64,000 bases of DNA from G965197715 sp965247615 (GTDB lineage Bacteria > Chloroflexota > Dehalococcoidia > Lucifugimonadales > UBA1127): contig OZ252022.1 in the NCBI GenBank assembly GCA_965247615.1, positions 434,001 to 498,000 of the forward strand, written 5' to 3'. Position numbers and translations under genes: made by a program. This document shows positions 32,822 through 41,478 of the stretch, one piece after another (the stretch's first letter is position 1; every line of letters starts with the position of its first letter). Below the pieces are notes generated by a model. That model made no database searches. It had not been told where the DNA came from and was given only the letters and a program-made list of their open reading frames with translations.

Positions 32822-32987
32822 CATGCCTTCCCAGAGAACAGTTGGGCATATTCTAGCGTATCGGGGACCTGCCGCTCGGGCCCCCGCAAGCTCCACCGCT
32901 CGAGTACTCCTTGAGGAGAGGGCGCCGTTGCGCTACCCTGAAGGAGAACTCGCTCCCGCCAGGCCCTTGGAGCGCATCGGAGGAAAC

Positions 32988-33287
32988 GTGACCCAGGAGA
33001 TCATCAAGGCGAAGGAAGTCATCGTCACGCCGGAGGCCATCACCATCCACTGGGAGGACGGCCGCATCTGCGTCTACGAGCACCGCTTCCTGCGCCTCAA
33101 CTGCCGGTGCGCCGGCTGCGTCGGCGAGTGGCCGAACCGCGCCCAGATCGACCCCAGCACCGTTCCCGACGATGTCCAGGCCCTCGACCACCAGATCATT
33201 GGCAGCTACGCCGTCCAGTTCCTCTGGACTGACACCCACTACACGGGGATCTATCCCTACACTGTCCTCCGGGAGCTGTGCCCGTAG
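32988..33287 (+). CDS. DUF971 (GBBH-like N-terminal domain) protein
   Basis: A 99-residue protein with the DUF971 pattern: ITIHWEDGRICVYEHRFLRLNC, RCAGC, and IGSYAVQFLWTDTHYTGIYPY ending LRELCP. The domain occurs alone or at the N-terminus of gamma-butyrobetaine hydroxylases and near Fe-S and Mrp-type proteins; its role is unsettled. The Cys set (C..RCAGC) may bind metal. The GTG start follows GGAGGAAAC. Confidence 0.88.
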   Translation: MTQEIIKAKEVIVTPEAITIHWEDGRICVYEHRFLRLNCRCAGCVGEWPNRAQIDPSTVPDDVQALDHQIIGSYAVQFLWTDTHYTGIYPYTVLRELCP

Positions 33288-33336
33288 GGTCCGCCCTCGG
33301 CACCCCAGTCCTCCCCGCCCCCCCCTCCAAACCCAA

Positions 33337-33433
33337 CGTCATTCCCGCGAAAGCGGGAATCCACGGGTGGCGGCGTGGCGCGGCATCCCCTCCCCTCAAC
33401 CCTCCCCCTACAAAGCCCGTCGCGCCAGCGACC
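33337..33433 (+). repeat. Composite intergenic repeat
   Basis: The left end is CGTCATTCCCGCGAAAGCGG, a REP-like palindrome; the right end is ACAAAGCCCGTCGCGCCAGC. The same ends lie at 34921-35000 and, inverted, at 6411-6533, with GGCATCCCC shared between the two copies on this strand. Confidence 0.65.
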
Positions 33434-33484
33434 CCCAGCACCCCACGGTCCGTGCTGTCGGGAGCCGCTGTGTCTTCCCACCCT

Positions 33485-34876
33485 TCAATCGGGGTCCCGC
33501 GAATTCTCAGCAACTAGCGGCCAGCCTCCCCGCACCAGCACCTTCACGTCCGTCCCGTCACGCGCCATCGTGAACAGGGCGGCGCTGCCCTCGGTGTGGG
33601 GGTTCATATCGCCGGAGATGTTTACGGAGTAGAGATTGCCGGGAGACCGGACAGCTATCCTCGACCCGTCCGGGGACCAGGCCGCATGGGGACGGCCCTC
33701 CTCCAGAATCAACCCCGCCGGCGATTGCCCGATGGGATTGCCGTCCAGGTCTACCACGCAGACCCCGACCTCGCAGACGTACAGGATGTGCGTGCCGTCC
33801 GGAGACCAGGACACCGGGCTAAGAGACCCCCATCCGAAGCGGCCAACCGCAGAGTCGTCGGGGAAGGAGGTCTCGCGATCGGTGATCTTGATGATCCTGC
33901 GCGAGTCCGACCCGTCTGCGGCGATGGTGAAGAGGACCACGTCCTCACCCGCTACTCTGGCCACCGCGAGGCGCCGGCCGTCCGGAGACCAGGATGCCGC
34001 TCCCGTGTTCTCCGATATCCTGCTTAGCCTAGAATCACTGATGCGCACGACGTACAGTGTCGATGAAACTCGGTAAGGCCACTCATACCCACCATCGCTT
34101 GGTGGATCGTAGCCGAAGAACGCTATACGTTCACCGTCAGGCGACCACACGGGAGGAATAGAGGGGATGTCTAGGGACTTCATAGCCACCCCGCGCGGAT
34201 GGTCAGACCCATCGCCCCGCATGACTTTCAGTCGGCTCAGAGAATCATCCCCAGACAGGAAGGCGACGTAGGTCATATCAGGCGACCACATGGGATAGTG
34301 GTCGATGGAGCCGTTTTCGGTAAGGCGCTCGGGGGCTGAACTGTCGAGCGCCACCGAGGCGATCTCATAGTTGTACTTCCGTCGTTCCGAACGCCAGTCA
34401 GCCGCACTTGTGTCGATGTCGCCCGTCGGGTACTCGCATGAGGAGTAGACGATCCGGGCGCCGTCCGGTGACAGATCAGTGCGGAACCCATAGTCGAACC
34501 AAAGTGGTGGGTTCGCATCGTCGTTGTACCAATGTCCTGGGTTCGCATCGACAACCGTGTCCAACCGGGTACCCTCGACGTCCACCATCATCACCCTCGA
34601 TCCGTCGTCGAAGACGATGTGCGACCCCTGCGGGGTCCACTCGACGAATCTCCCATGCGGCCCAACAACATAGGGGTTTCTGAAGGTCTGCGGCCCACAC
34701 GGAAAACTTGGAGCCTCGGGCGTCCCCCCTGTCTCGATTCTTGCCTGTTGCGTGTCGCCATTTGTCGGTTCTCCTTGACAACCGGCCACGCCGACCAAGA
34801 GAACCAGTGCCGCCACCGCGAAGGCCGTCCATATCAACAGAGGCACCGTCCTTCTCCCATAAGCCAGCGGAGTCAC
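33485..34876 (-). CDS. TolB-like beta-propeller lipoprotein
   Basis: A 463-residue exported protein. The N-terminus has a hydrophobic stretch (VPLLIWTAFAVAALVLLVGV) ending in a lipobox AGC, so it is a lipoprotein anchored outside the membrane. It contains at least five WSPDG-type repeats (for example VWSPDGERIAFFG, SWSPDGRRLAVARV, SWSPDGTHILYVC, AWSPDGSRIAVRS), a PD40/TolB propeller. It is probably a scaffold or binding protein; no specific ligand is suggested by its neighbours. Confidence 0.85.
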   Translation of the reverse strand: MTPLAYGRRTVPLLIWTAFAVAALVLLVGVAGCQGEPTNGDTQQARIETGGTPEAPSFPCGPQTFRNPYVVGPHGRFVEWTPQGSHIVFDDGSRVMMVDVEGTRLDTVVDANPGHWYNDDANPPLWFDYGFRTDLSPDGARIVYSSCEYPTGDIDTSAADWRSERRKYNYEIASVALDSSAPERLTENGSIDHYPMWSPDMTYVAFLSGDDSLSRLKVMRGDGSDHPRGVAMKSLDIPSIPPVWSPDGERIAFFGYDPPSDGGYEWPYRVSSTLYVVRISDSRLSRISENTGAASWSPDGRRLAVARVAGEDVVLFTIAADGSDSRRIIKITDRETSFPDDSAVGRFGWGSLSPVSWSPDGTHILYVCEVGVCVVDLDGNPIGQSPAGLILEEGRPHAAWSPDGSRIAVRSPGNLYSVNISGDMNPHTEGSAALFTMARDGTDVKVLVRGGWPLVAENSRDPD

Positions 34877-34920
34877 CTAAGTCTCCAATCGCCCACCCTG
34901 TCTTTCCCGCACCCACCCAC

Positions 34921-35000
34921 CGTCATTTCCGCGCAGGCGGGAATCCAGGGTGGCAGGGCAGTGTGGGGCATCCCCCTACAAAGCCGTCGCGCAGCGACCG
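34921..35000 (+). repeat. Composite intergenic repeat, shorter copy
   Basis: It begins CGTCATTTCCGCGCAGGCGG and ends ACAAAGCCGTCGCGCAGCGA. It lacks about 17 bases in the middle relative to the 33337 copy and separates thiD from the propeller lipoprotein gene. Confidence 0.65.
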
Positions 35001-35014
35001 CCGCCACACGGTCC

Positions 35015-35839
35015 CTACCCCTGCCGCTCCAGCTCCCGCCACAGCCTGTAGAAATGGTTCAGCGGCCCGTGCCCGCCGCCCATCGGGAAGGCGCCGCGCA
35101 GCGCGTACGTCACGTACCGCTTTGCTCCGGCCACCGCCTCGCGCGGACTCCGCCCCCGAGCCAGGTACGCCGCCACCGCCGACGCGAACGTGCACCCGGT
35201 CCCATGCGTGCTGCTCGTCTCCACCCGCGCCGCCGACACCTCGAAGTAGTCCACGCCGTCGTAGTACACGTCCACCGCCGGCCCTTCCAGATGTCCGCCC
35301 TTCACGACCGCGCCTCGTGCGCCCATTCCGTGCACAAGCTCCCGCGCCGCCTGCCTCGCCCCCGCCACCGACGTGACCGCTAGCCCCGTTAGCGTCTCCG
35401 CCTCCGGCACATTGGGCGTCACCACCGCCGCCAGCGGGATGAGCGCCGAACGCATCGCCTCCACCGCTTCCTCCTTCAGCAGCCGGTCGCCGCCCTTAGC
35501 CACCATCACCGGGTCAACCACGAGCCGATGGGCCAAGTCGTGCTGCCGCAGCTTCTCCACTACTGCGTGGATGATTCTCGACGACGAGAGCATCCCGGTC
35601 TTGACGGCGTCGGCGCCGATATCCGCCGCGATGGCGTCGATCTGCGCCCCCACCATCGCGGGCGGCAACTCGTGCACCGCCGTGACCCCCAGCGTGTTCT
35701 GCGCCGTAATAGCCGTCAGCGCCGACGTCCCGTACACCCCCAGGGCGGCAAAGGTCTTCAGGTCCGCCTGGATCCCCGCGCCGCCGCCTGAGTCCGACCC
35801 TGCGATCGTCATTGCGCGCGCGCGCCTGCTCGTTACCAC
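35015..35839 (-). CDS. thiD: Hydroxymethylpyrimidine/phosphomethylpyrimidine kinase
   Basis: A 274-residue ribokinase-fold enzyme that phosphorylates HMP and HMP-P for thiamine synthesis. Seen: MTIAGSDSGGGAGIQADLKT, GVYGTSALTAITAQNTLGV, LVVDPVMVAKGG, NVPEAETLTG and the anion-hole motif STHGTGCTFASAV. The GTG at 35839 follows AGGACGAGG and gives nine residues before the first strand; an ATG at 35812 is also possible. No other thi genes or TPP riboswitch are nearby, although two ThDP enzymes are encoded earlier in the window. Confidence 0.92.
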   Translation of the reverse strand: MVTSRRARAMTIAGSDSGGGAGIQADLKTFAALGVYGTSALTAITAQNTLGVTAVHELPPAMVGAQIDAIAADIGADAVKTGMLSSSRIIHAVVEKLRQHDLAHRLVVDPVMVAKGGDRLLKEEAVEAMRSALIPLAAVVTPNVPEAETLTGLAVTSVAGARQAARELVHGMGARGAVVKGGHLEGPAVDVYYDGVDYFEVSAARVETSSTHGTGCTFASAVAAYLARGRSPREAVAGAKRYVTYALRGAFPMGGGHGPLNHFYRLWRELERQG

Positions 35840-36001
35840 TTCCTCGTCCTTTCCTCGGTCTCGTCGGCAGAAGAGTCTCCGGAAGGGGTCTGGGGAAACC
35901 TCCTTCCAAAGAGGTCGCCCCAGTGCCCGTCTCATCGTACCCGGGCAGCCGGACCCACGCCGGCGGGAGCTGGCGAAAGCGCCATACGTGCGAACGTGGG
36001 T

Positions 36002-37741
36002 CTAACGCAGGTTCGCTACGTGCACCGTAACGATGTCCACGCCGTGATACTTCTGGTGCCGCACCGAAGACGCGTAGTGCCGCAACAGGCGGAATGATAT
36101 CTCCCGATCGTCCTCTATGTCCGGCGATTCTCCCAGATACGCCAGACGGTCCTCCAAGTTTTCCGTCCCCGACGCCGAGACAAACTCCAACTCCGCCGCG
36201 CGGACGTCGAGACGGGCGCTGACTACCAAGCGCCGTCCTCCTTCGGCTGAGTCGTCGCCTTCTTCCGATAGCAGGCTCAACAGCGTCTCCTCGCCAACCA
36301 ACGCCAACCGGCCCGTCGAAGCAGCGTTCCATCCGGCCTTGGTCCCGATGCCGCGGAGAAACTCATCTATCGTTGGCAAAGCGGCCCTGTCCAGCGCAAC
36401 TTGCAGACGCCTGCGCCTGGGCGTCGTCATCTCCATGAACAGCATCAGTACGATCGCGACAATGGCGCCCGACGTCATGCCGTTTCCAAGCAACACGCCC
36501 AGGAACCCGTCTCCGAGCGCGTCGGCAAAGATCAGCTTGCTCTGGAAGCCGACACCGAGCCAGAACGACAACCCCGTAACGGTGGCCTTCCTGTGATCGA
36601 CGCCTTCGTGGACGATGATCCTCATACCCTGCACGAAGAGCAGCGCCAGGAGCACGATGAGGTAGGCGCTCGCCACCGGGCCGGGAATAGCGATCAGCAG
36701 GCCCGCAACCTTGGGGAAGAACGCCAGCACCATGAAGATGACGCCGATGACCATGCCCACGCGCCGTGCGGCGATTCCCGTGACGTCTGCCAGCGACACG
36801 CTGGTCGAGTAGGTCGTATTGGGCAGTGTTCCTGCGATGCCGGATAGCAGATTGCCCACTCCGTCAGCGTTGAGCGCACCCTGCACCACGCGGAAATCGG
36901 TCGCCCGCGGTGTGCGCTGGGAGACGCGCTGAATGGCTACTCCGTCGCCAATGGTCTCTATGGCGCCCACCAGGGTGACCACCACGAACGCAGGCAGGAG
37001 CGCCCAGAACTTTGCATCCGGGGTCAGGTCGAATCCCGGCCACGCGTCCAGGGGAGCGCCCACCCAGGGCGCTCCCAGCACATGCTCCGTGTCGTACAGC
37101 CCGAAGAGGGCCCCGACTGAACAGCCCACCACTATTCCGATGAGCGGCGACCATAGCCGCAACGCCGGCGGGGCGCGCAGTATAAGCGCCGCGATGACCA
37201 CCAGAGTAGCCACAGCCGTTGCCGGAGCAGCAGCCGGCGATGCGCCGTCCGGCACGTCCTTGAGCGAATCAAAAACGATCGGCATCACCGTGACGGGTAT
37301 CAGCATGATCACGGTCCCGGAGACGGCCGGCGTGAATATCCGGCGCAGCAGCGATAGCCGCGCTGCCAGGGCGAACTGAAACAGGGACGACACGACGATG
37401 AGGCTCGCCATCATGGTCGGGCCGCCCTCCATCAGGGCCGCGACGCAGACCGCGATGAAGGCGCCGGACGTGCCCATGATGAGCACATGCCCAGCGCCGA
37501 CCCGCCCTACGCGGGCAGCCTGGAGGACGGTCGTGGCTCCAGCGATCAGCAACGCCGCAAAGACAGCCCACGATATGTAGCCGTCGGGCTGCGCGGCAAT
37601 CCGGGCCACGATGACCACGGTCAAGACCACGGGCGCCACGATGATCATGGCAGCCTGAAAACCGGCGCCAATGACCACCAAGAAGGGGGGACGCTCATCC
37701 GGTTCGTAGCGGACGTTCGAGTCTACGCGCGCCGCAGCCAA
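36002..37741 (-). CDS. NCS2-type permease with a C-terminal soluble tail (copy 1)
   Basis: A 579-residue protein. Residues ~20-445 form a nucleobase/ascorbate-type transporter with 12-14 helices, including LRRIFTPAVSGTVIMLIPV, the motif GAIETIGDGVAIQRVS and LLSGIAGTLPNTTYSTSVSLAD. The remaining ~130 residues (from ~450) are soluble: TIDEFLRGIGTKAGWN, RLALVGEETLLSLL, RRLVVSARLD and LLRHYASSVRHQKYHGVD. That layout resembles a degenerate anti-sigma-type HATPase domain with the N- and G-box residues lost; this part is inference. Substrate unknown. It is the downstream member of a tandem pair; the start is a TTG behind GAGGTG. Confidence 0.8.
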   Translation of the reverse strand: MAAARVDSNVRYEPDERPPFLVVIGAGFQAAMIIVAPVVLTVVIVARIAAQPDGYISWAVFAALLIAGATTVLQAARVGRVGAGHVLIMGTSGAFIAVCVAALMEGGPTMMASLIVVSSLFQFALAARLSLLRRIFTPAVSGTVIMLIPVTVMPIVFDSLKDVPDGASPAAAPATAVATLVVIAALILRAPPALRLWSPLIGIVVGCSVGALFGLYDTEHVLGAPWVGAPLDAWPGFDLTPDAKFWALLPAFVVVTLVGAIETIGDGVAIQRVSQRTPRATDFRVVQGALNADGVGNLLSGIAGTLPNTTYSTSVSLADVTGIAARRVGMVIGVIFMVLAFFPKVAGLLIAIPGPVASAYLIVLLALLFVQGMRIIVHEGVDHRKATVTGLSFWLGVGFQSKLIFADALGDGFLGVLLGNGMTSGAIVAIVLMLFMEMTTPRRRRLQVALDRAALPTIDEFLRGIGTKAGWNAASTGRLALVGEETLLSLLSEEGDDSAEGGRRLVVSARLDVRAAELEFVSASGTENLEDRLAYLGESPDIEDDREISFRLLRHYASSVRHQKYHGVDIVTVHVANLR

Positions 37742-37778
37742 CGGTCACACCTCAACATAGCAATCCGGCAGCGGTCCC

Positions 37779-39521
37779 TCATCGCTCCTTGGGAGGCTCG
37801 ACGCGGACCGTGATGATGTCGGTATCGTAAAACTGCTGATGCCGTACGGACGAGGCGAAGCTCCGCAGCAGCAGAAGCGAGAGCTCATGCTCAACCGGAG
37901 TTTCCGAGTCGTATTGCTGGAGCTGCCGGACCTGGTCCTCGATGTTCTCTCCGTTTCCTCCGCCGATGAACTCCAAATCCGCAACAGGACCATCGCTGGA
38001 CGCCAGAACGACCAATCGCCGTTCGTCCCGCGTATCGCCCTTCCCTTCCAGGTCCAGGGGCGCCAGCGTCAGGAGAGTCTCTTCCGCAACTGCGCTCAGC
38101 CGGTCCTTCATCTCGGTGTTCCACCCTCTGCGCGCGGCGAACTTGGCCATGAACTCATTGAGGCCCGGCAGGGCGTCGACGTGGAGCTGCGACTGAAAGC
38201 GCATACGCCGCGGGTTGGTAAACTCCAGATAGAGAATCAGCACAATTGCCGCCAATCCCCCGGTCGTTATACCACTCTTGAGCAGCGCGTCCAATACCGG
38301 CCCCAGGTTTGGCAGCGTGAACAGCCCAAACTGGAAAGCGGCGCCGATCCAGAAGCACACCCCCGCAGCGACAACCTTCTGACTGTTCTGCTCGGTCTGG
38401 ATGACTGCCCGCGAGCCCTCTACAAACAGGGTTGCGGTCACCACGATAAGGTACCCCGCCATGACGGGACCCGGTATGGCGCCGAACAACGCGGATACCT
38501 TGGGCAGGAAGGCCAGCACGAGGAACATGCCGCCGATGCCGTATCCAACCCTGCGAGCAGCGACACCGGTAATCCGCGTGAACGCGACGATTCCCGGATG
38601 GATGAGGTTGGGAACCGCGCCCAACATGCCGGCCATCAGATTGGTCACGCCGGCGCCCGCAAGCGCCCCCTGCACCTGTCGAAAGTCGACGGCCCGGTCC
38701 TGGCGCCACGAGACCCGCTGCAGAGCAATGGCTTCCCCGTTCGCCTGAATAGAGAAGATCACGCCAAGGAACAGAAACGACGGAAGCAGTGTCCAGAATG
38801 GGATGTCGAAGTCGAACCCCAACCCCGGCCAATCACTCGGAAGCCCCACCCAGGGAGCACGCGTCACCGCCGAGATGTCGTAGATTCCCAGGGCTGCGGC
38901 GACTATGCAGCCGGCGACTATCCCAATCACAGGCCCCCAGAGACGCAAGACCGCCGAGCTGCGGAGGGTGAGCGCGGCGACGATGATCAGGGTCGCCAAC
39001 GCCGTGAGGGGCGCTGCCACGGGCTCGACTTCCGATGCGCGGTCCAACAGAGCGAAGACGACGGAAGCCAGGGTGATGGAGAGTATCATCATCACCGTGC
39101 CGCCCACGGTTGGCGTGACGATTCTCCTCAGAATGAACAGCCACTTGGAGATAACGAGCTGAGTCGCCGCCGTGACGAGGACAAGGGTTGTCAGCGTTCC
39201 CGGCCCCCCGTCAACCACCGCCGTTATACAGAACGGGATGGAAACGGCGGCCGTGAACATGGGCAGAACGGCTCCGGCTCCAACCGGACCGACCTTCCGC
39301 ACCTGCAGCAGCGTGGCCACGCCCACAACCACCAGAGATGCGAAGATCATCCACACCATGTAGGAATCATCGCTTCCTGATTCCCTGGCCACTATCACCG
39401 GCGTGACCAGCAGGGTGGCGGAAGCGATCAGGCTGAACTGTAGGCCGAAACTGAGAGTGGCCAGGAAGGGCGGACTCTCGTGAACCTCGTAACGGGGGTT
39501 CTGAGAAGCGGTTGCCTCCAC
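37779..39521 (-). CDS. NCS2-type permease with a C-terminal soluble tail (copy 2)
   Basis: A 580-residue paralogue of the next gene, with the same two-part layout. The transporter part has LRRIVTPTVGGTVMMILSI, IFSIQANGEAIALQRVS in place of the usual GAIETIGD, and NLMAGMLGAVPNLIHPGIVA. The tail keeps GWN, RLSAVAEETLLTL, RRLVVLASSD, ENIEDQV and LLRSFASSVRHQQFYDTDI. The GTG at 39521 follows GGGGAG and replaces a TTG 21 bases earlier. Conservation of the tail in both copies shows it is functional and not a fusion artefact. Confidence 0.8.
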   Translation of the reverse strand: MEATASQNPRYEVHESPPFLATLSFGLQFSLIASATLLVTPVIVARESGSDDSYMVWMIFASLVVVGVATLLQVRKVGPVGAGAVLPMFTAAVSIPFCITAVVDGGPGTLTTLVLVTAATQLVISKWLFILRRIVTPTVGGTVMMILSITLASVVFALLDRASEVEPVAAPLTALATLIIVAALTLRSSAVLRLWGPVIGIVAGCIVAAALGIYDISAVTRAPWVGLPSDWPGLGFDFDIPFWTLLPSFLFLGVIFSIQANGEAIALQRVSWRQDRAVDFRQVQGALAGAGVTNLMAGMLGAVPNLIHPGIVAFTRITGVAARRVGYGIGGMFLVLAFLPKVSALFGAIPGPVMAGYLIVVTATLFVEGSRAVIQTEQNSQKVVAAGVCFWIGAAFQFGLFTLPNLGPVLDALLKSGITTGGLAAIVLILYLEFTNPRRMRFQSQLHVDALPGLNEFMAKFAARRGWNTEMKDRLSAVAEETLLTLAPLDLEGKGDTRDERRLVVLASSDGPVADLEFIGGGNGENIEDQVRQLQQYDSETPVEHELSLLLLRSFASSVRHQQFYDTDIITVRVEPPKER

Positions 39522-39594
39522 TATGGTCTCCCCGAATCCCAACGCGTGGCAGGCTTGGAGCCGCTGTACACGATACCATACTGGAGTCGGTGGG

Positions 39595-41364
39595 TTATGT
39601 TGTGAGCCTCCCGCGGTCCACTACCAGACCATTGGGATAGAACATCATAGGTGGCGGCAATACCACTGGTGCCCACAAGCCTCTAGCGTGCAGACGCGGT
39701 GGCTCCTCCGACTGGTCGTTCCACGCGGTGGTATACGTCGTCCCGCTGCTGTAGGCGCTCACCTGGAACTGGTACTGCTTCCCGCACAGCAGCCCGTCCA
39801 CCGTCTAGTAGCCGAAGTCGCCCTCCCGGCACTCCACCCGATACGTGCCGGTGTTGGCCACGGCGCCCCAGCTCAGGGGCACGCTGCCCTCCCCCACCGT
39901 CCCCGCCATGGGCGCATCCGGCGCCGGCGGGCAGTACAGTAGGTTTAGCGAGCTCAGGTCGTTGGTCGTTACGTCCTTCAGGGCTGAGGGTATGCAGCCC
40001 GTGAGGGAGTTGCCCGAGAGTCTGAGCTCCTCCAGGTTCGACAGCCCGCCCAGCTCCCTCGGTATCTCCCCTGTCAGCGAGTTCGAGCTCAGGTCCAGGT
40101 GGGTCAGCTCGAAGAGGGTCCCCAGCCCCGCCGGGATGCTCCCCGTCAGGCTCTCGCTTGGCAGGACCACCTTCGTCACCCTGCTAGGGGTGCCCCCGGT
40201 GGTGATCCCGTCCCAGCTGGAGATAGCGGTGTCGACACTCCAGTTCAGCGTCGCCGTGCCTCGCAGCGTGTCCTTCGCCGCCAGCAGCGTCATGCAGTCG
40301 CGCATGAGGCCGGAGTTGTTGGCCTGGTCCGGCACGGCGAGGCCGCACGGCGGCGGCGGTTGTCCCGGCGGGCCGTCGGGATGCGAAGTAGCACCTATGT
40401 CGATGTAGTACTGGTGCAATGTGGTTGCATTTGTAACCAGCATGGGATAGGTAGGGTCTGCCCCAACGCGCCCGCCATAGTCGGCGACCCGGGCTTGATT
40501 GGCGACGATTACCGCTTGGGTGGAGGCGGGTAACTCCATTTCAAGCCGTGAGAGATACGTCTCGTAATTGTCGGTCTTGTTCTTGAAATAGTCCCTGGCA
40601 GGATGGACTGCAATCACCGTGTCGTCCTCCCGCTGTTGAACATCCCACGTCTGAAAGATTTGCCACGCTTCCACGGACACATCAAATGCGGGTCCAACGA
40701 ACATGATCTCTTCCCGTCCCGCGATCCCGCCTGCCGGAACGTCTACCCTATCGTGGTATCCACCTTCAACAAACACACGTTCAGCAAAGCTTCGCGACTC
40801 TTCTATGACGTCCTGATCCGCATGCATCCAATAGTGAAGTTCTTCGATCACAACCGTCAAGGTTGGCGGCCCGGAGCCAAGAATGTAGGCGTTGGCGCGG
40901 ACATCCGCATAGCACGTAATGAGTCCAAGGCCCGTATCGATTGTCCAATCATTCAAACCAGTGTAAGAAGGAGCGCGTTGGGTGTTTTTCGCTATGCACC
41001 GCACGGTGTTTGGCAGATAGGTGCCACGCACCACCACATGGGCGACGTGGGTTCCTGCTGCCCGCTCCGCACCCAAGAAGAACCGTATACTCCAAGGTTC
41101 AGAACCAAAGTCTATGGACTCACCATGATGGCTGGTGACCTTAACAGCACCAGGTGCGCACGGGTCCGCCATAGACCCATCCACGGGCGTACACGGGGAT
41201 ATCTCCTCCGTGAGGTACTCAGGCGAAAGTGTGGGCAGAGAGGGAGACAAAACAGGGATCGTGTGCGCGTCGTCTTCCATAGGCGTGGCTTGGGGTGATT
41301 CGCAGGCGGCGAGGAGCGACAGCACGGCGAGCAGGAGGGCAATCTGGACGATACGAGCGGGTAT
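39595..41364 (-). pseudogene. LRR/fibronectin-type lipoprotein, start and stop mutated
   Basis: The body encodes a secreted protein with plant-like leucine-rich repeats (HLDLSSNSLTGEIPRELGGL, LRLSGNSLTGCIPSAL) followed by a fibronectin III-like segment. The lipoprotein signal IVQIALLLAVLSLLAAC begins behind GGAGG, but the codon at the start position (41364-41362) is ATA. A TAG at 39807-39805 interrupts the fibronectin domain in frame (YRVECREGDFGY, stop, TVDGLLCGKQYQFQVSAY), and the frame then ends at 39595 in unrelated sequence. A weak internal GTG at 41325 would lack a signal peptide. Two independent lesions suggest decay. Confidence 0.75.
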
Positions 41365-41478
41365 GGTTGTCCTCCGGGGGATCAGGGATGGGCGCGGACG
41401 ACATCGCCTGAGCGGAGGCCCCGGGAGCGCCTGAATAGCTGGGCACTTTCGCCGGACCTCGACACCCTTGGCACAGGT

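Noticed and set aside
35840..36001. A TPP riboswitch in front of thiD
   Set aside because: The conserved thi-box segments (CUGAGA and the ACCUGAUCUGG region) are not present.
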